Assembly (NCBI RefSeq): GCF_021261325.1
Contig: NZ_JAJSBI010000036.1
Span: 25,371-89,370, forward strand
Source of the DNA: Streptomyces guryensis
Lineage (GTDB): Bacteria > Actinomycetota > Actinomycetes > Streptomycetales > Streptomycetaceae
Reading direction: 5' to 3'
Length of the DNA: 64,000 bases
Position 1 is the stretch's first letter, and every line of letters starts with the position of its first letter. The translations under genes and the position numbers were made by a program. Under the pieces are notes generated by a model. It was not told the origin of the DNA and made no database searches. It saw only the letters and a program-made list of their open reading frames with translations. This document shows positions 8,960-17,827 of this stretch, in pieces.

Positions 8960-9208
8960 ATGCGCAAGCTTCACAAGGCCGCTGTCGCGGCCGCCATCCT
9001 CGGTAGCTTCACCTTCATAGCCACCGGCACCGCCACCGCCCAGCCCGCGATCCTCATGCATGAAGGCGGCGGATGCAGGTCCCACGACCTGAACGTCGAC
9101 ATCCTTGGCCAGGTCGGGCTGCTCAACGGCCTGCTGGGCAATGCGCTCAATGGCGAGGGCAACGCGGGCGGCCAGAACAACCACGTCGGCTCCAGTACCT
9201 GCGAATAG
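8960..9208 (+). CDS. Small secreted protein
   Basis: 82 residues from ATG 8960 with a strong GGAGGAG ribosome site (8951-8957). A Sec signal peptide of about 28 residues ends at ATAQPA. The mature peptide has two cysteines (GGCRSHDL and the C-terminal STCE) that may form one disulfide around a hydrophobic Leu/Asn/Gly-rich core (VDILGQVGLLNGLLGN). Similar small Cys-paired exported peptides are common in streptomycetes, and the size and hydrophobicity recall surface-active chaplins, but no chaplin domain motif is present, so no function is given. Confidence 0.8.
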   Translation: MRKLHKAAVAAAILGSFTFIATGTATAQPAILMHEGGGCRSHDLNVDILGQVGLLNGLLGNALNGEGNAGGQNNHVGSSTCE

Positions 9209-9250
9209 GTGGCCACCGATCGCGTCACGTAGCTGACCGACTTGGGTCTC

Positions 9251-9351
9251 GGCGCCCGGAGCACAGCTCCGGGCGCCGAGCGCTTTCTCCGCCCACGGGT
9301 CACCGCCCCCCTGAAACGCAAGAGGCCCCGGAAAGATCCGGGGCCTCTTGC
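9251..9351. terminator. Two consecutive hairpins after the small secreted protein gene
   Basis: The first stem is GCGCCCGGAG / CTCCGGGCGC at about 9251-9275. The second has perfect 14-base arms (9318-9331 and 9338-9351) around a six-base loop and a T-containing tail. Either could stop transcription from the plus-strand gene; the second is symmetric enough to act in both directions. Confidence 0.7.
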
Positions 9352-9430
9352 CTTTGTGCCGTCGTCGCCGCCGGGACTGTCGTCAAACAGATGCCCCTGG
9401 TCCCGGCGGGCTCAAGTCCCGTACCGACCT

Positions 9431-9540
9431 TGGGCAGAAGGCCTTGCGCAGAAGGCCGTGCGCAGAAGACCGTGCGCAGAAGACCGTGCGCAGAAGACCG
9501 TGCGCAGAAGACCGCAGACCAGCAGACCGCAGACCAGCAG
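9431..9540. repeat. Minisatellite of 15-bp units
   Basis: Five to six copies of a 15-bp unit (GTGCGCAGAAGACCG and close variants), followed by about two copies of a CAGACCAGCAGAC-type unit. The first copies differ by AAGGCCG versus AAGACCG, so the array has started to diverge. It lies outside any convincing gene. Confidence 0.85.
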
Positions 9541-9671
9541 TCGGTTCCAGATACCGCGCGGCGTTCGACGGCGACGGCGCCGGGGATGCCGACCTCGGGT
9601 GCGGCGCCGATGACCTCGGCGGAGGGCACCGCGAGGGCGGGGCGCACGGCCTTGCCGCCGTCGGCGTCGTT

Positions 9672-10613
9672 TCAAGCCGAGTTCCCCCGGCGGGACCTGG
9701 CCCGCAGGAACAGCGCCCCCGCCGCCGCGGCGAGGAGCGTGCCGCCCACGGTCCAGGCCGCCACGCTGAGGCGCGACGACCCGAAGGGAAAGGCCTGCTC
9801 CGTGGAGCATGCCTTTCCCCGGGCTGCGCCGGCGATGCGCAGCCGGGCCCATGGCTTGTCGTGGCCGCTCTGGCCGACGTCGTGCCGGTAGACGACGTAG
9901 AGGCCGGGCGCGGCGTCGCACCTGAGGGTCGTGGTGGCGGTCAGGACGGCCTTGGCGCCGCGCAGGACGGGGCGGTCGGTGAAGGCGCGGGAGCTGAGGC
10001 CGATGTCCCCGTCCGCCCCCTCGTCGTCGTTGTCGGTGATCGTGATGCGCTTGCCGGCCAGGAAGGTCCGCACGTCCCACTCCGACTGGGGCCAGGTGGC
10101 GTCCGGGGCCCAGCGCTCCTCAAGGCCGGGCCGGGGCAGCTTCTTCACCTTGTCGTGGCAGGCCCGGCGGGCGGCCTCGTCGGCCGGCTCGACGCGCACC
10201 CGCGCCCAGCGGAACGGATGCTCGTCCGGGCCCACGTCTCCGGCGCCGCGCCGCAGGACCGGATAGGTGCCGGGCCTGGCCTCGCAGGCGATGGTGACGG
10301 TGGTGGTCAGCAGCGGATCCATCATGCGCAACTTGCCTGTCGCGAGGAACACGGACGAGCGCATGGTGTCGCCGTACTGCGCCTCGCCCCGCTCGGCATC
10401 GACGGACAGCGAATCCCCGGGCCGCACCGACCTGACGCTTCCGTACCTGAGCGATGCCGTGGGCTGCGAGACCGAGGCTGAGACCGAGAGCGAGACCGAG
10501 GCTGAGCCCGAGAGCGAGACCGAGGCTGAGCCCGAGGCCGCAGCCGGTCCGGCCGCCAGAAGGGGCAGCAGAAGCGGGAGCGCCGCCCACGCGGCGGTAC
10601 GGAATCTGTCCAT
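9672..10613 (-). CDS. Exported, membrane-anchored protein with Ser-rich N-terminus
   Basis: 313 residues from ATG 10613. A Sec signal peptide (about 1-27) is followed by a low-complexity S/V/A-rich stretch (SASVSLSGS repeats, about 28-52). The body contains two similar modules, each with a threonine-rich strand and CEARPGTYPV or CDAAPGLYVV, pointing to tandem Ig-like beta domains with paired cysteines. A single C-terminal transmembrane helix (about 280-305) is followed by RARSRRG, anchoring the protein in the membrane with its body outside. The family is not recognised. Both the repeats and the anchor fit a cell-surface role. Confidence 0.8.
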   Translation of the reverse strand: MDRFRTAAWAALPLLLPLLAAGPAAASGSASVSLSGSASVSLSVSASVSQPTASLRYGSVRSVRPGDSLSVDAERGEAQYGDTMRSSVFLATGKLRMMDPLLTTTVTIACEARPGTYPVLRRGAGDVGPDEHPFRWARVRVEPADEAARRACHDKVKKLPRPGLEERWAPDATWPQSEWDVRTFLAGKRITITDNDDEGADGDIGLSSRAFTDRPVLRGAKAVLTATTTLRCDAAPGLYVVYRHDVGQSGHDKPWARLRIAGAARGKACSTEQAFPFGSSRLSVAAWTVGGTLLAAAAGALFLRARSRRGNSA

Positions 10614-10909
10614 CACCGCTGCCTGTCCTGTCTTTTGACGTTGTGCCGGACAGCACCGCGGGGTCAGCATGCCGGCCGCCTTGATTGTCGAACTTGCGTA
10701 CGGTCGAACGAGGCCCGGCATCACGCACCATGCTCGGCATCACTCACCGTTCGGCTGACTCCAAGACGGAAAGACACCTTGTTGCGTTCCGGATCCACAG
10801 CCGGACGTCGGTGTCGACGCCGTTCATCCGGCCCGCCCGCTGTCATGCCCCTGCCTTGCCCGTGCTACGTTGCGCCCCTTGATCGTGAAGGTTGTGTGGG
10901 GGGCCTTTC
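10614..10909. promoter_or_regulatory. Divergent intergenic region
   Basis: 296 bases between two divergently transcribed export genes; it must hold both promoters. A short direct repeat CGGCATCAC(G/T)CACC occurs twice at about 10715-10750. No clear operator can be named. Confidence 0.4.
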
Positions 10910-13213
10910 ATGAAGCTGGCGCGATTCTCGCCGCCGATCGTTGCAGCGCTGCTCGGGGGACTGACGACTGTCATCGGCCCCGGCGCGGTCGGCTCGTACG
11001 CGGCAGCGTCGGACATACCGCTGCCGATCGCGCACTTCGCGCACATGGTCGTGGACGAGCCGCACGGACACCTGTTCATCAGCGGCGGCGCCGGCACGGA
11101 CGGCATTCTCGTCACCGACCTCGACGGCGGGAACCCGACGGTGATCAGTGGTGAGCCGGGTGCCACCGGTCTCGCCCTCTCCGACGACGGCTCCGCGCTG
11201 TACGCGGCCCTCCCGGACCAGGACGCGATCGCGGCGATCAACACGGAGAAGCTGACCGAGTCGGCCCGTTACGGCACGGGCGCGGGCACCCATCCGGACT
11301 CACTGGCCGTCGCCGGGGGCACCCTCTGGTTCGGCTACGGCACAGCAGACGCCGGCGGCATCGGATCCGTCGACGGAGCCGGTACGGTCACTTTGCGTCA
11401 GGATTCCGGAAGTTGGGCGGCAGCGCCCATGCTGGCGACGACCCCGACGCCCTCCGGCGTACTCGCGGCCGCCGTGCAGACGGGCGACACCTCCGCCTTC
11501 GTCACGTACCGGGCCGAGGGCGGTGCGCTGACCCGGCAGGCCGCGAAGGCGCTGCCCGTCCCCGACCTGAGCGACTTCGCGGTCACGGCGGACGGGCTGC
11601 ATCTGGCGGTCCCGTCATTTCAGGGCGCGACCGCCAATCGGTACCGCACTTCGGATCTGGCGGTTGACGGGCAGTTCGCCATGGGGGTGTACGGCAAGGC
11701 TGTCGCCGTGGCCCCGGACGGGACCATGGCCAGTGGCGACCGCGGATTCGTGACGTTTCCAGAAACGGGGGAGGGCTACTACACCGAGTACTCCTACGCC
11801 CGGGAGCTGAACTCCGCCGCACACGACCTCGCCTGGGCACCGGACGAGAGCCGGGTCTACGGCGTGGCCGTAGACGCCTCCGGGGGATCACCGACGCTCC
11901 ACATCTCTCGTAACCCGGAAATCGCGCCGGTCACGCTCTACGAAAGCTGGACCATTCCGCTTGCCCCCGGCGAGGCCTACTCGTTCGTGGTGTCGCCCGA
12001 TTCGACCCTCAGCCTCGGCGCCGGAGAATCCCTGCTTCCCGGCACCGTGCACATCACGCGCTACGACGACGCCGATCCGGACGGCGTGCTCGTCCCGGAC
12101 CCGACAGTCAGCCCGGCAAGGATCCCGGTCAGCTTCTTCGGCTCCTACCGCGTCGACGGCACGGCTCCCCTCACCGGTCAACTAAGCTTCCGCGTCGACT
12201 ACTCCGGAAGTGGCCACTACGGACCGGCCGGCCGCACCTTCGACATTCCGGTGGCCAAGTACGCGCCCACCGTGGCGCTGGCCGCCCCCTCCTCCGCCGA
12301 GCGTGCCGCACCGCTGACCGTCACCGGTCACCTCACCTGGCCGCACGCGCATGTGACAACCGGCGCGGTCCACGTCGTCAAGACCGACCTGGCGCACCCC
12401 TCCGGCTACTCGGTGGGCACCGTGCCCGTCGCCGCCGACGGCAGCTTCGCCTTCCACGACACCCCGCAGGCCGGCGGCGCGAACACGTACGCCTTCACGT
12501 ACGACGGTGGCACCTCCTACCTCCCGGTCACGGCGTCGGCGAAGGCGCAGGTGTCCCGGGCGACTCCGACCCTGAGTGTGGCGACCGACGCGAAGTCGTA
12601 TCACTCCGGCGCGACCGTCAAGGTCACGGCACATCTGGGGACCACGTACAACTCCCGCTCCGTGACGCTGTACGACCAGCCCGCGGGCAAGTCGCGGACG
12701 CCGCTCAAGAGCGGCACGGTCGACGCGCACGGGAACCTCGTCGCGTACTACAAGATCACCCGCAACACCGTTCTCAGCGCGGCCTTCGCGGGGGACTACC
12801 GCTACGCGCCGCGCACGGTGACCACCCGTGCGACACTCACGCCGACGGTCCGGACGCAGGTGCAGTGGCCGCTCTCGACCACCCGCATCGGATCCACCAC
12901 CTACCAGGTCTTCTACAAGTCCGAAGTCAACATGGGCTTCAACCTGCAGGTCACTCCCCGTCAGTCCGGCGACTGTATGTCGGTGTACGTCGAGCACTAC
13001 TACTCCGGAACCTGGCACCACGTCACCTCGCAGAGCTGCGTGCCCTTGTACTCCGACGGCTGGTACGGCTACAGCCGGGCTCTGAAGCTCTTCGCGGACA
13101 ACGGCCACTACCGCATCCGCGGCCACAGCACACCGCCGGCCGAGGGCGCACAGACCGGCAGCGTATGGAGCCAGTGGACCTATCTCACCGTCCGCCCCGG
13201 CAGCCCCTCGTGA
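10910..13213 (+). CDS. Large secreted beta-propeller / Ig-like surface protein
   Basis: 767 residues from ATG 10910. A signal peptide of about 33 residues ends near GSYAAASD. Residues about 40-330 carry repeated strand patterns typical of a YVTN/WD-like beta-propeller (HGHLFISGGAGTDGILVTDLDG, GLALSDDGSALYAALP, VAVAPDGTMAS, LAWAPDESRVYGVAV). Residues about 340-660 look like three Ig-like modules. A C-terminal domain (about 670-767) has two Cys separated by about 20 residues and aromatic-rich strands (WHHVTSQSCVPLYSDGWYGYS). No catalytic motif is seen; extracellular binding or adhesion is inferred. It is divergent from the anchored protein upstream. Confidence 0.85.
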   Translation: MKLARFSPPIVAALLGGLTTVIGPGAVGSYAAASDIPLPIAHFAHMVVDEPHGHLFISGGAGTDGILVTDLDGGNPTVISGEPGATGLALSDDGSALYAALPDQDAIAAINTEKLTESARYGTGAGTHPDSLAVAGGTLWFGYGTADAGGIGSVDGAGTVTLRQDSGSWAAAPMLATTPTPSGVLAAAVQTGDTSAFVTYRAEGGALTRQAAKALPVPDLSDFAVTADGLHLAVPSFQGATANRYRTSDLAVDGQFAMGVYGKAVAVAPDGTMASGDRGFVTFPETGEGYYTEYSYARELNSAAHDLAWAPDESRVYGVAVDASGGSPTLHISRNPEIAPVTLYESWTIPLAPGEAYSFVVSPDSTLSLGAGESLLPGTVHITRYDDADPDGVLVPDPTVSPARIPVSFFGSYRVDGTAPLTGQLSFRVDYSGSGHYGPAGRTFDIPVAKYAPTVALAAPSSAERAAPLTVTGHLTWPHAHVTTGAVHVVKTDLAHPSGYSVGTVPVAADGSFAFHDTPQAGGANTYAFTYDGGTSYLPVTASAKAQVSRATPTLSVATDAKSYHSGATVKVTAHLGTTYNSRSVTLYDQPAGKSRTPLKSGTVDAHGNLVAYYKITRNTVLSAAFAGDYRYAPRTVTTRATLTPTVRTQVQWPLSTTRIGSTTYQVFYKSEVNMGFNLQVTPRQSGDCMSVYVEHYYSGTWHHVTSQSCVPLYSDGWYGYSRALKLFADNGHYRIRGHSTPPAEGAQTGSVWSQWTYLTVRPGSPS

Positions 13214-13654
13214 GACGCCCCAGCCACTGGCCCGTCGACTTTCGAGGGGCTGCCGGGCAACTCACGTGCTTCGTCTACGTACTTGGGCCCGCAGCTCCTT
13301 CAGGCTGTCGTGGAACGCGTTGCGGCGGGTTTTGGCCGAGGTTCAGCGAGAGGTCGAGTCGGGCGCGTTGCCCCTGTAGTGGTAACGCACCCGCTTGCGC
13401 AGGTTGTGAGTGCTGGTCCGGTTCGCCATGTACCGCGGGGCTATGCCGACATGGAGCAGACGCCCGGCGTCCAGGTCCGGGTGGGGCCCACACGTTCGTC
13501 CGCCTGGGCACACAGCGCGCCGCCTTAGATCGGGTCGGCGACGCCTCGGCAGGCAATGACGGCAACGAACGTGACGACGATGACGGTTCAGCCGGAGTGG
13601 CCGCCGCAAGCCAGCAGCGGTTGCCGTCAGACATTGCCGTCAGCCCAAAAACCA
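13214..13654. other. Intergenic region, possible gene relic next to tRNA-Arg
   Basis: About 440 bases. On the minus strand a frame around 13265-13440 reads as basic, protein-like sequence (NLRKRVRYHYRGN, then after a stop AKTRRNAFHDSLKELRAQVRR), which could be the tail of a decayed gene. Its position beside the 3' end of a tRNA would fit an old integration, but no integrase or transposase motif is recognisable. Confidence 0.35.
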
Positions 13655-13684
13655 GAGGCCCCGTCGATCTCTCGACGGGGCCTC
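13655..13684 (-). terminator. Terminator of tRNA-Arg
   Basis: Perfect 13-base arms (13655-13667 and 13672-13684) with a four-base loop, 11 bases beyond the tRNA 3' end. Confidence 0.85.
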
Positions 13685-13694
13685 CGGCCTGCTG

Positions 13695-13767
13695 TGCACT
13701 CGGCAGGATTCGAACCTGCAACCTTCTGATCCGTAGTCAGATGCTCTATCCGTTAAGCTACGAGTGC
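13695..13767 (-). tRNA. tRNA-Arg(ACG)
   Basis: A complete cloverleaf of 73 bases. The acceptor GCACTCG pairs with CGAGTGC, the T arm contains GGTTCGAATCC, and the anticodon stem TCTGA/TCAGA holds loop CTACGGA with anticodon ACG (A34 expected to be converted to inosine). The discriminator is A and CCA is not encoded. Confidence 0.97.
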
Positions 13768-13900
13768 TTGTTTTGTTTTTCTGCCGGTCCTGGTCCTTTC
13801 GGCCCGCTCGCGGCGACAGGAAGAACATTACATGACTGCCGCCGCCATGTGAAATCCGTTTGGTCTACCCCTTGTGACCTGCGGAAACGACGTTTCAGGG

Positions 13901-15412
13901 CTAGGGCTTGATCACCTGCTCGAAGTCATAGCGGCCCTCCGGCTGCAGTCGGACGAGTGCCATCGGCTTGTTGTGCGGGTTGCCGTCGGAATCGAGCTGG
14001 ATCGGGCCGGTGACTCCGGATGCCGTCACTCCGGTGACCAGCTGGCTCAGGGCGCTCTCGGCGTTCACCGTGGCGGAGCCGTCGTCGCCGGCCGCCTGGT
14101 GGATGGCGACGCCGAGGGTCCAGACGGCGTCGTGGCCGAGGGTCGCCTGGCCGTCCTGGAGCTCGTCCTCGCCGGTGCCGCCGAAGGTCCGGCGGTAGAG
14201 GTCGAGGAAGCCGGGGTAGGGATTGTCGGCCTTGCGGTACAGCTTGTCGGCCAGTTCGGGATGTCCGAGAGCCGTGTAGAACGCCGTCACCCGGCTCACC
14301 GCCCAGTCCCGCTGGAACTGCTTGACCGTCGCGTCGCCGGTTTCGGCGCCGTAGTACACGCCCACCGCGTCGTCGCCGGTCAGGACCGTCACGGGGCAGC
14401 GGCGGCCGGCCGCCGACATGGCGATGATGAAGCCGCGGAGGTTGGCCCCTCGCCCCGCGAAGAAGATCGCGTCGGGCTTCTGGTAGCAGACCTGCTGGGC
14501 GACCGCCGAGAAGGCGTTGCTGATGCCGTCGATCCCGGAGGCGTACTGCACCTCGCTGTCCATGAGAGCGAGCCCTTTCGTCCGGGCCGCCGTCATGAAG
14601 TCCTTGTAGAGGGAGGTGTTGTAGATGTCGTCCTCGTTGCGGTCCCGTATGACCAGCACCTTGTAGCCGTGCTTCGCCTTCTGCCGGCCGGCCAGATAGG
14701 CCGCCGCCCCGCTCGCCTGGTCGCTGTTGGGCGCGGAGACACGGAAGAAGCCCACCTTGCTCGACGAGCTCAGGCCGTCCGCCGTCACCGTCGCGCCCAT
14801 CATCGGGACGTTCGCCAGGCGCAGCGCGTCCACCGCCTTCAGCGTCCCGCCCCGGCTCGTGCCGAAGCCCGCGACCGCCACGAGATGGTCCTTGCCCCCG
14901 TGGGCCATGGCGATCAGCTGGTCGGTCAGCGGCTTCCACTGCTCCGAGCGCTCCCCGATGTTGGCCACGAGCAGCCGGATCTGGGGGAGGTCGCCGACTC
15001 CGCCGAGCTGGTTGTCGTTCAGCTGCCGCTGGGCCAGGTAGGCCCCCTTCAGCTCCTCGAGGACCTGGTACTTGGCCGACTCGTCGCTCGGGTCGGAGGA
15101 GAGCGGTTCGACGTAGGCGACGCTGACCCACTTGCGGCCGGACTTCGCGACTCGCCGGTTCTCGTCCCTGATCTTGTCCATGACGGGCTTCAGCGAGTCG
15201 CGGAAGGCGTACGACCCGTCGCTCACCCCGATGCACTCGTCGCGGGGACCGGTTTTTTTCACTCCCGGTCCGCACTCGTCCATCTCGTGGGTGACCTTCT
15301 GGAACACGAAGACGCCGATCACGACGAGCACCAGTAGGCCGGCCCCCCAGGGCCACTTGCGGCGTGGCGGCCGGGTCGGCCGGCGGATGTCGTCCGGGTT
15401 GCTGCCGCTCAC
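13901..15412 (-). CDS. Membrane-tethered periplasmic-binding (type I, receptor-ligand) protein
   Basis: 503 residues from GTG 15412. A short basic cytoplasmic start is followed by one transmembrane helix (about 20-38), then a long extracytoplasmic region. This resembles the branched-chain amino-acid/receptor ligand-binding fold (LivJ-like): WVSVAYVEPLS, IRLLVANIGERS, VAVAGFGTSRGGT, VPMMGATVTADGLS, YKVLVIRDRNEDDIYN, PDAIFFAGRGANL, DAVWTLGVAIHQAA. Two Cys lie close to the membrane (DECGPG and DECIG). There is no transporter permease nearby. Its start overlaps the stop of the NTPase gene as GTGA (15409-15412), so the two are co-translated. This suggests a sensor rather than a transport role; the ligand is unknown. 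Confidence 0.85.
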   Translation of the reverse strand: MSGSNPDDIRRPTRPPRRKWPWGAGLLVLVVIGVFVFQKVTHEMDECGPGVKKTGPRDECIGVSDGSYAFRDSLKPVMDKIRDENRRVAKSGRKWVSVAYVEPLSSDPSDESAKYQVLEELKGAYLAQRQLNDNQLGGVGDLPQIRLLVANIGERSEQWKPLTDQLIAMAHGGKDHLVAVAGFGTSRGGTLKAVDALRLANVPMMGATVTADGLSSSSKVGFFRVSAPNSDQASGAAAYLAGRQKAKHGYKVLVIRDRNEDDIYNTSLYKDFMTAARTKGLALMDSEVQYASGIDGISNAFSAVAQQVCYQKPDAIFFAGRGANLRGFIIAMSAAGRRCPVTVLTGDDAVGVYYGAETGDATVKQFQRDWAVSRVTAFYTALGHPELADKLYRKADNPYPGFLDLYRRTFGGTGEDELQDGQATLGHDAVWTLGVAIHQAAGDDGSATVNAESALSQLVTGVTASGVTGPIQLDSDGNPHNKPMALVRLQPEGRYDFEQVIKP

Positions 15413-17385
15413 CAGGGTTTCCTCTCGTACTGTTTGGCCCGCTCACGGAAGACGAACAGGTCGTTCGCGTCCCGGGCCAGCCTCCGCAGCGCTCTGAAGT
15501 CCTCGGCGATGTCGCCGTACAACTCGGCGTAGGGGTCGCCGAACGGGTCCTCGTACAGCTCGACGCACGGATCGGTGCGCGGATGCGTGGTGATCCAGCC
15601 GGCCACCAGCAGCCTGGTGATCACCTGGCGGGCCTCGTCGCCCACCGCCCCGCCCACCAGCCGCTCGTATCTCGCCCGGGCCGGCTCGGGCAGGCCGCCC
15701 CGCCAGCGCGCGGGCGCGCGCTGCAGCCAGGACAGGTCCGCGCACCACTCGTCGGCCGGTACGGTGCCGAACCGCCGCCGCAGGTAGTCGACCGCGCCGG
15801 CGACGTCCTCGCACGCCAGGTCGTAATAGGCCCGCGTACGCTCGTCGCGGGCCGCGGCCCGGAGGGTGTGGCACGCGTTCTCCCACGGCCCCGCCCCGGG
15901 GTCCCCGGGCGCCGCGTCGAGCAGACGCAGCAGCAGAAAGCGCACGACCGGCTGGGCCACGTCCGTGGCGACCGCCTCGTACCAGTTGCGCGCCGCGAGG
16001 CTCGGCAGCAGTCCCGGCGCGGCCTCCGCCTGGTCGGGTGTCAGGGCGGCGGCGGTGCTCGGCAGGGCCCGCCACAGCGCGGTCTCGAGGTGGGGCAGCA
16101 GCCGGTCGAGGACCTGGTCCGCGGCGGTCAGCGCGAGGTCGAGGCCGGGCACCGTCCCCGGCAGGGCCAGGCACTGCCGGACCCTGGTCTCCCAGTCCGT
16201 GTCGGCGGGGAAGCGGCCCAGCGCCTCCAGCACCACGCCGGTGGCCGCGGGCTGGCCGCGGGTGGCCCCGTGGACCACCCACCCCAGCCACTCCGCCTGG
16301 TCGGGTGTCTCGGGCTGCCGCGCCCTCTCGGGCAGCGCCTTGAGCACCGCGCCCGCGTGGTGCAGCACCTCGTCGCGGTTCAGGTCCCGCAACCAGCCGA
16401 CGTGCAGGCCCCGTACCCGGACCGGCTGGAAAACCGTTTCATCCGGCCAGCTCCCGGTGCGGTAGTCCAGCACCGCGGACTGTGTCCCCTCCTCCCGTCG
16501 GGCCAGTGTCTCCGGCCGGGTGCGGGCGCCGGCCACGACGAGCAGCGGATCGGTGTGCTCCCGGGCGGCACGGGACTCGAGCAGCAGCCTCAGCAGCCGG
16601 TTGCCCGCCTCGTGATCGACGTTGTCGAGCAGCAGCAGGCAGTGCGCGGTACGGCGTCTTCGGCCACGTCTGTCTGTGTACGCCGCGCGCAGATCGGCCA
16701 GGAAGGCTCGCATCAGCAGCGCCTCCGCCTCGTCCCGCTGCACGGACGGGCCGTTGAAAAGCCGGTTGACCCGCACCAGGAAGTCCATGGCCGCGTGGTT
16801 GTGACCCGCTTCGCGGGCGGCGTGGGAGACCCTGCGGCGGATCTCGACCGCCGCGCGGATGCGCTGGCCGCCGCGGATGACCGGGATGACCTGGGTGACC
16901 CAGGCCGGCACCCCGCCGATCGCCGTGGCGACCCCCTGGATCAGCGGCTGGAGTTTCTCGTACGCGTACTCCTGCTGCCCGTTGGGCTCGAAGGCCGCGC
17001 GCATCTCCTGCACGGCCCGCTCCCGGGACTGCGTACTGACGCCGGTGACGACGGCCATGAGCAGCACGCTGAAGGAGGGGAACACCAGCGGGGGATAGTC
17101 GTCCTTGACCTCCTGGAGCTTGAAGACCAGCTCGGTCAGGGCGTCGAAGAAGGACTTGCTCTGGCCCTCGGGCGTGGCGGCGGCCAGGTCGGCCGAAGCC
17201 AGAGGGAGCCGCTGTCCCCAGTGTTCGAGATGGCGCAGCAGGGAGCTCTTCCCGCTGCCGTGCGGACCGAGCAGCAGCAGAGCGGGCGGGGTGGCCAGGC
17301 GCGGCCCCGGTTCCCAGTCCACCTGCTCGTCGACGTAGCGGCGTATCGCCTGGTCTCGGGCGGACCGCCCGGGCCACTCCGGCAT
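15409..17385 (-). CDS. P-loop (STAND/AAA-like) NTPase
   Basis: 658 residues from ATG 17385, which has a GGGGGAG ribosome site; an upstream in-frame ATG at 17463 lacks one. Walker A is GPHGSGKSS (about residues 40-48), Walker B LLLLDNVDHEAG (about 295), followed by a sensor-like LLVVAGARTRPETL strand. About 350 residues of alpha-helical sequence follow, ending with a possible winged helix (ARQVITRLLVAGWI). This order (NTPase, then helical region) is that of STAND-type signalling ATPases. It is coupled to the membrane-tethered receptor protein downstream. The pair sits alone between two tRNA genes. A signal-responsive or defence function is inference only. Confidence 0.8.
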   Translation of the reverse strand: MPEWPGRSARDQAIRRYVDEQVDWEPGPRLATPPALLLLGPHGSGKSSLLRHLEHWGQRLPLASADLAAATPEGQSKSFFDALTELVFKLQEVKDDYPPLVFPSFSVLLMAVVTGVSTQSRERAVQEMRAAFEPNGQQEYAYEKLQPLIQGVATAIGGVPAWVTQVIPVIRGGQRIRAAVEIRRRVSHAAREAGHNHAAMDFLVRVNRLFNGPSVQRDEAEALLMRAFLADLRAAYTDRRGRRRRTAHCLLLLDNVDHEAGNRLLRLLLESRAAREHTDPLLVVAGARTRPETLARREEGTQSAVLDYRTGSWPDETVFQPVRVRGLHVGWLRDLNRDEVLHHAGAVLKALPERARQPETPDQAEWLGWVVHGATRGQPAATGVVLEALGRFPADTDWETRVRQCLALPGTVPGLDLALTAADQVLDRLLPHLETALWRALPSTAAALTPDQAEAAPGLLPSLAARNWYEAVATDVAQPVVRFLLLRLLDAAPGDPGAGPWENACHTLRAAARDERTRAYYDLACEDVAGAVDYLRRRFGTVPADEWCADLSWLQRAPARWRGGLPEPARARYERLVGGAVGDEARQVITRLLVAGWITTHPRTDPCVELYEDPFGDPYAELYGDIAEDFRALRRLARDANDLFVFRERAKQYERKPW

Positions 17386-17520
17386 GGCACACTCCCCCCG
17401 GCATGCGCATCCGTCACATATCTGTGTGATGCCCCAGACTGCATCAATCACCTTGTATGACAACCGGTTTCCCCGTTTTCACCACGAGCCACACACAGAT
17501 CCGGTAACACCGTGAAAACG

Positions 17521-17560
17521 ACTCAGGGAGTCCATGCCGATCGGCATGGACTCCCTGAGT
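17521..17560 (-). terminator. Perfect 40-bp palindrome, terminator of tRNA-Ser(GCT)
   Basis: Twenty-base arms (17521-17540 and 17541-17560) are exactly complementary with no loop bases. It starts 7 bases beyond the tRNA 3' end and lies between the tRNA and the NTPase gene transcribed in the same direction. Confidence 0.85.
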
Positions 17561-17566
17561 GGAAAG

Positions 17567-17657
17567 CGGAGGCGGAGGGATTTGAACCCTCGATGGGATT
17601 GAAGTCCCAAACCGCATTAGCAGTGCGGCGCCATAGACCGGACTAGGCGACGCCTCC
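17567..17657 (-). tRNA. tRNA-Ser(GCT)
   Basis: 91 bases, class II with a long variable arm. The acceptor GGAGGCG pairs with CGCCTCC, discriminator G. The anticodon stem CCGCA/TGCGG holds loop CTGCTAA, anticodon GCT. The T arm carries GGTTCAAATCC. CCA is not encoded. Confidence 0.97.
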
Positions 17658-17827
17658 AGCACAGCCGCCCGCGCGAGCGCGAGTGGTGCGTGCAGATGAT
17701 GACACAGTCGAGCGTGGTGTCACCAATCGACTCCCACGGTACTAGGCAGGCGGGCCGCAGAGCAAAGTCCTTTCGGTCCGTGCCGACCCGTCCGTGCCGA
17801 GCCGGAGGGTGGGGCGTTAGACAGGGC

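Larger units (their letters stand above)
9209..9671. other. Intergenic region with terminators and minisatellite
   Basis: 463 bases between the small secreted gene and the end of the minus-strand membrane-anchored protein gene. Apart from the hairpins at 9251-9351 and the tandem repeat at 9431-9540, no gene with a ribosome site or recognisable product is visible. Confidence 0.5.

Noticed and set aside
9385..9425. A T-arm-like sequence (GCGGG CTCAAGT CCCGT) resembling a tRNA 3' part
   Set aside because: No acceptor, D or anticodon arm can be built around it on either strand.
13265..13440. Integrase fragment beside tRNA-Arg
   Set aside because: Basic, helical-looking frame but none of the catalytic Arg-His-Arg-Tyr motifs is visible and no matching repeat of the tRNA 3' end was found.
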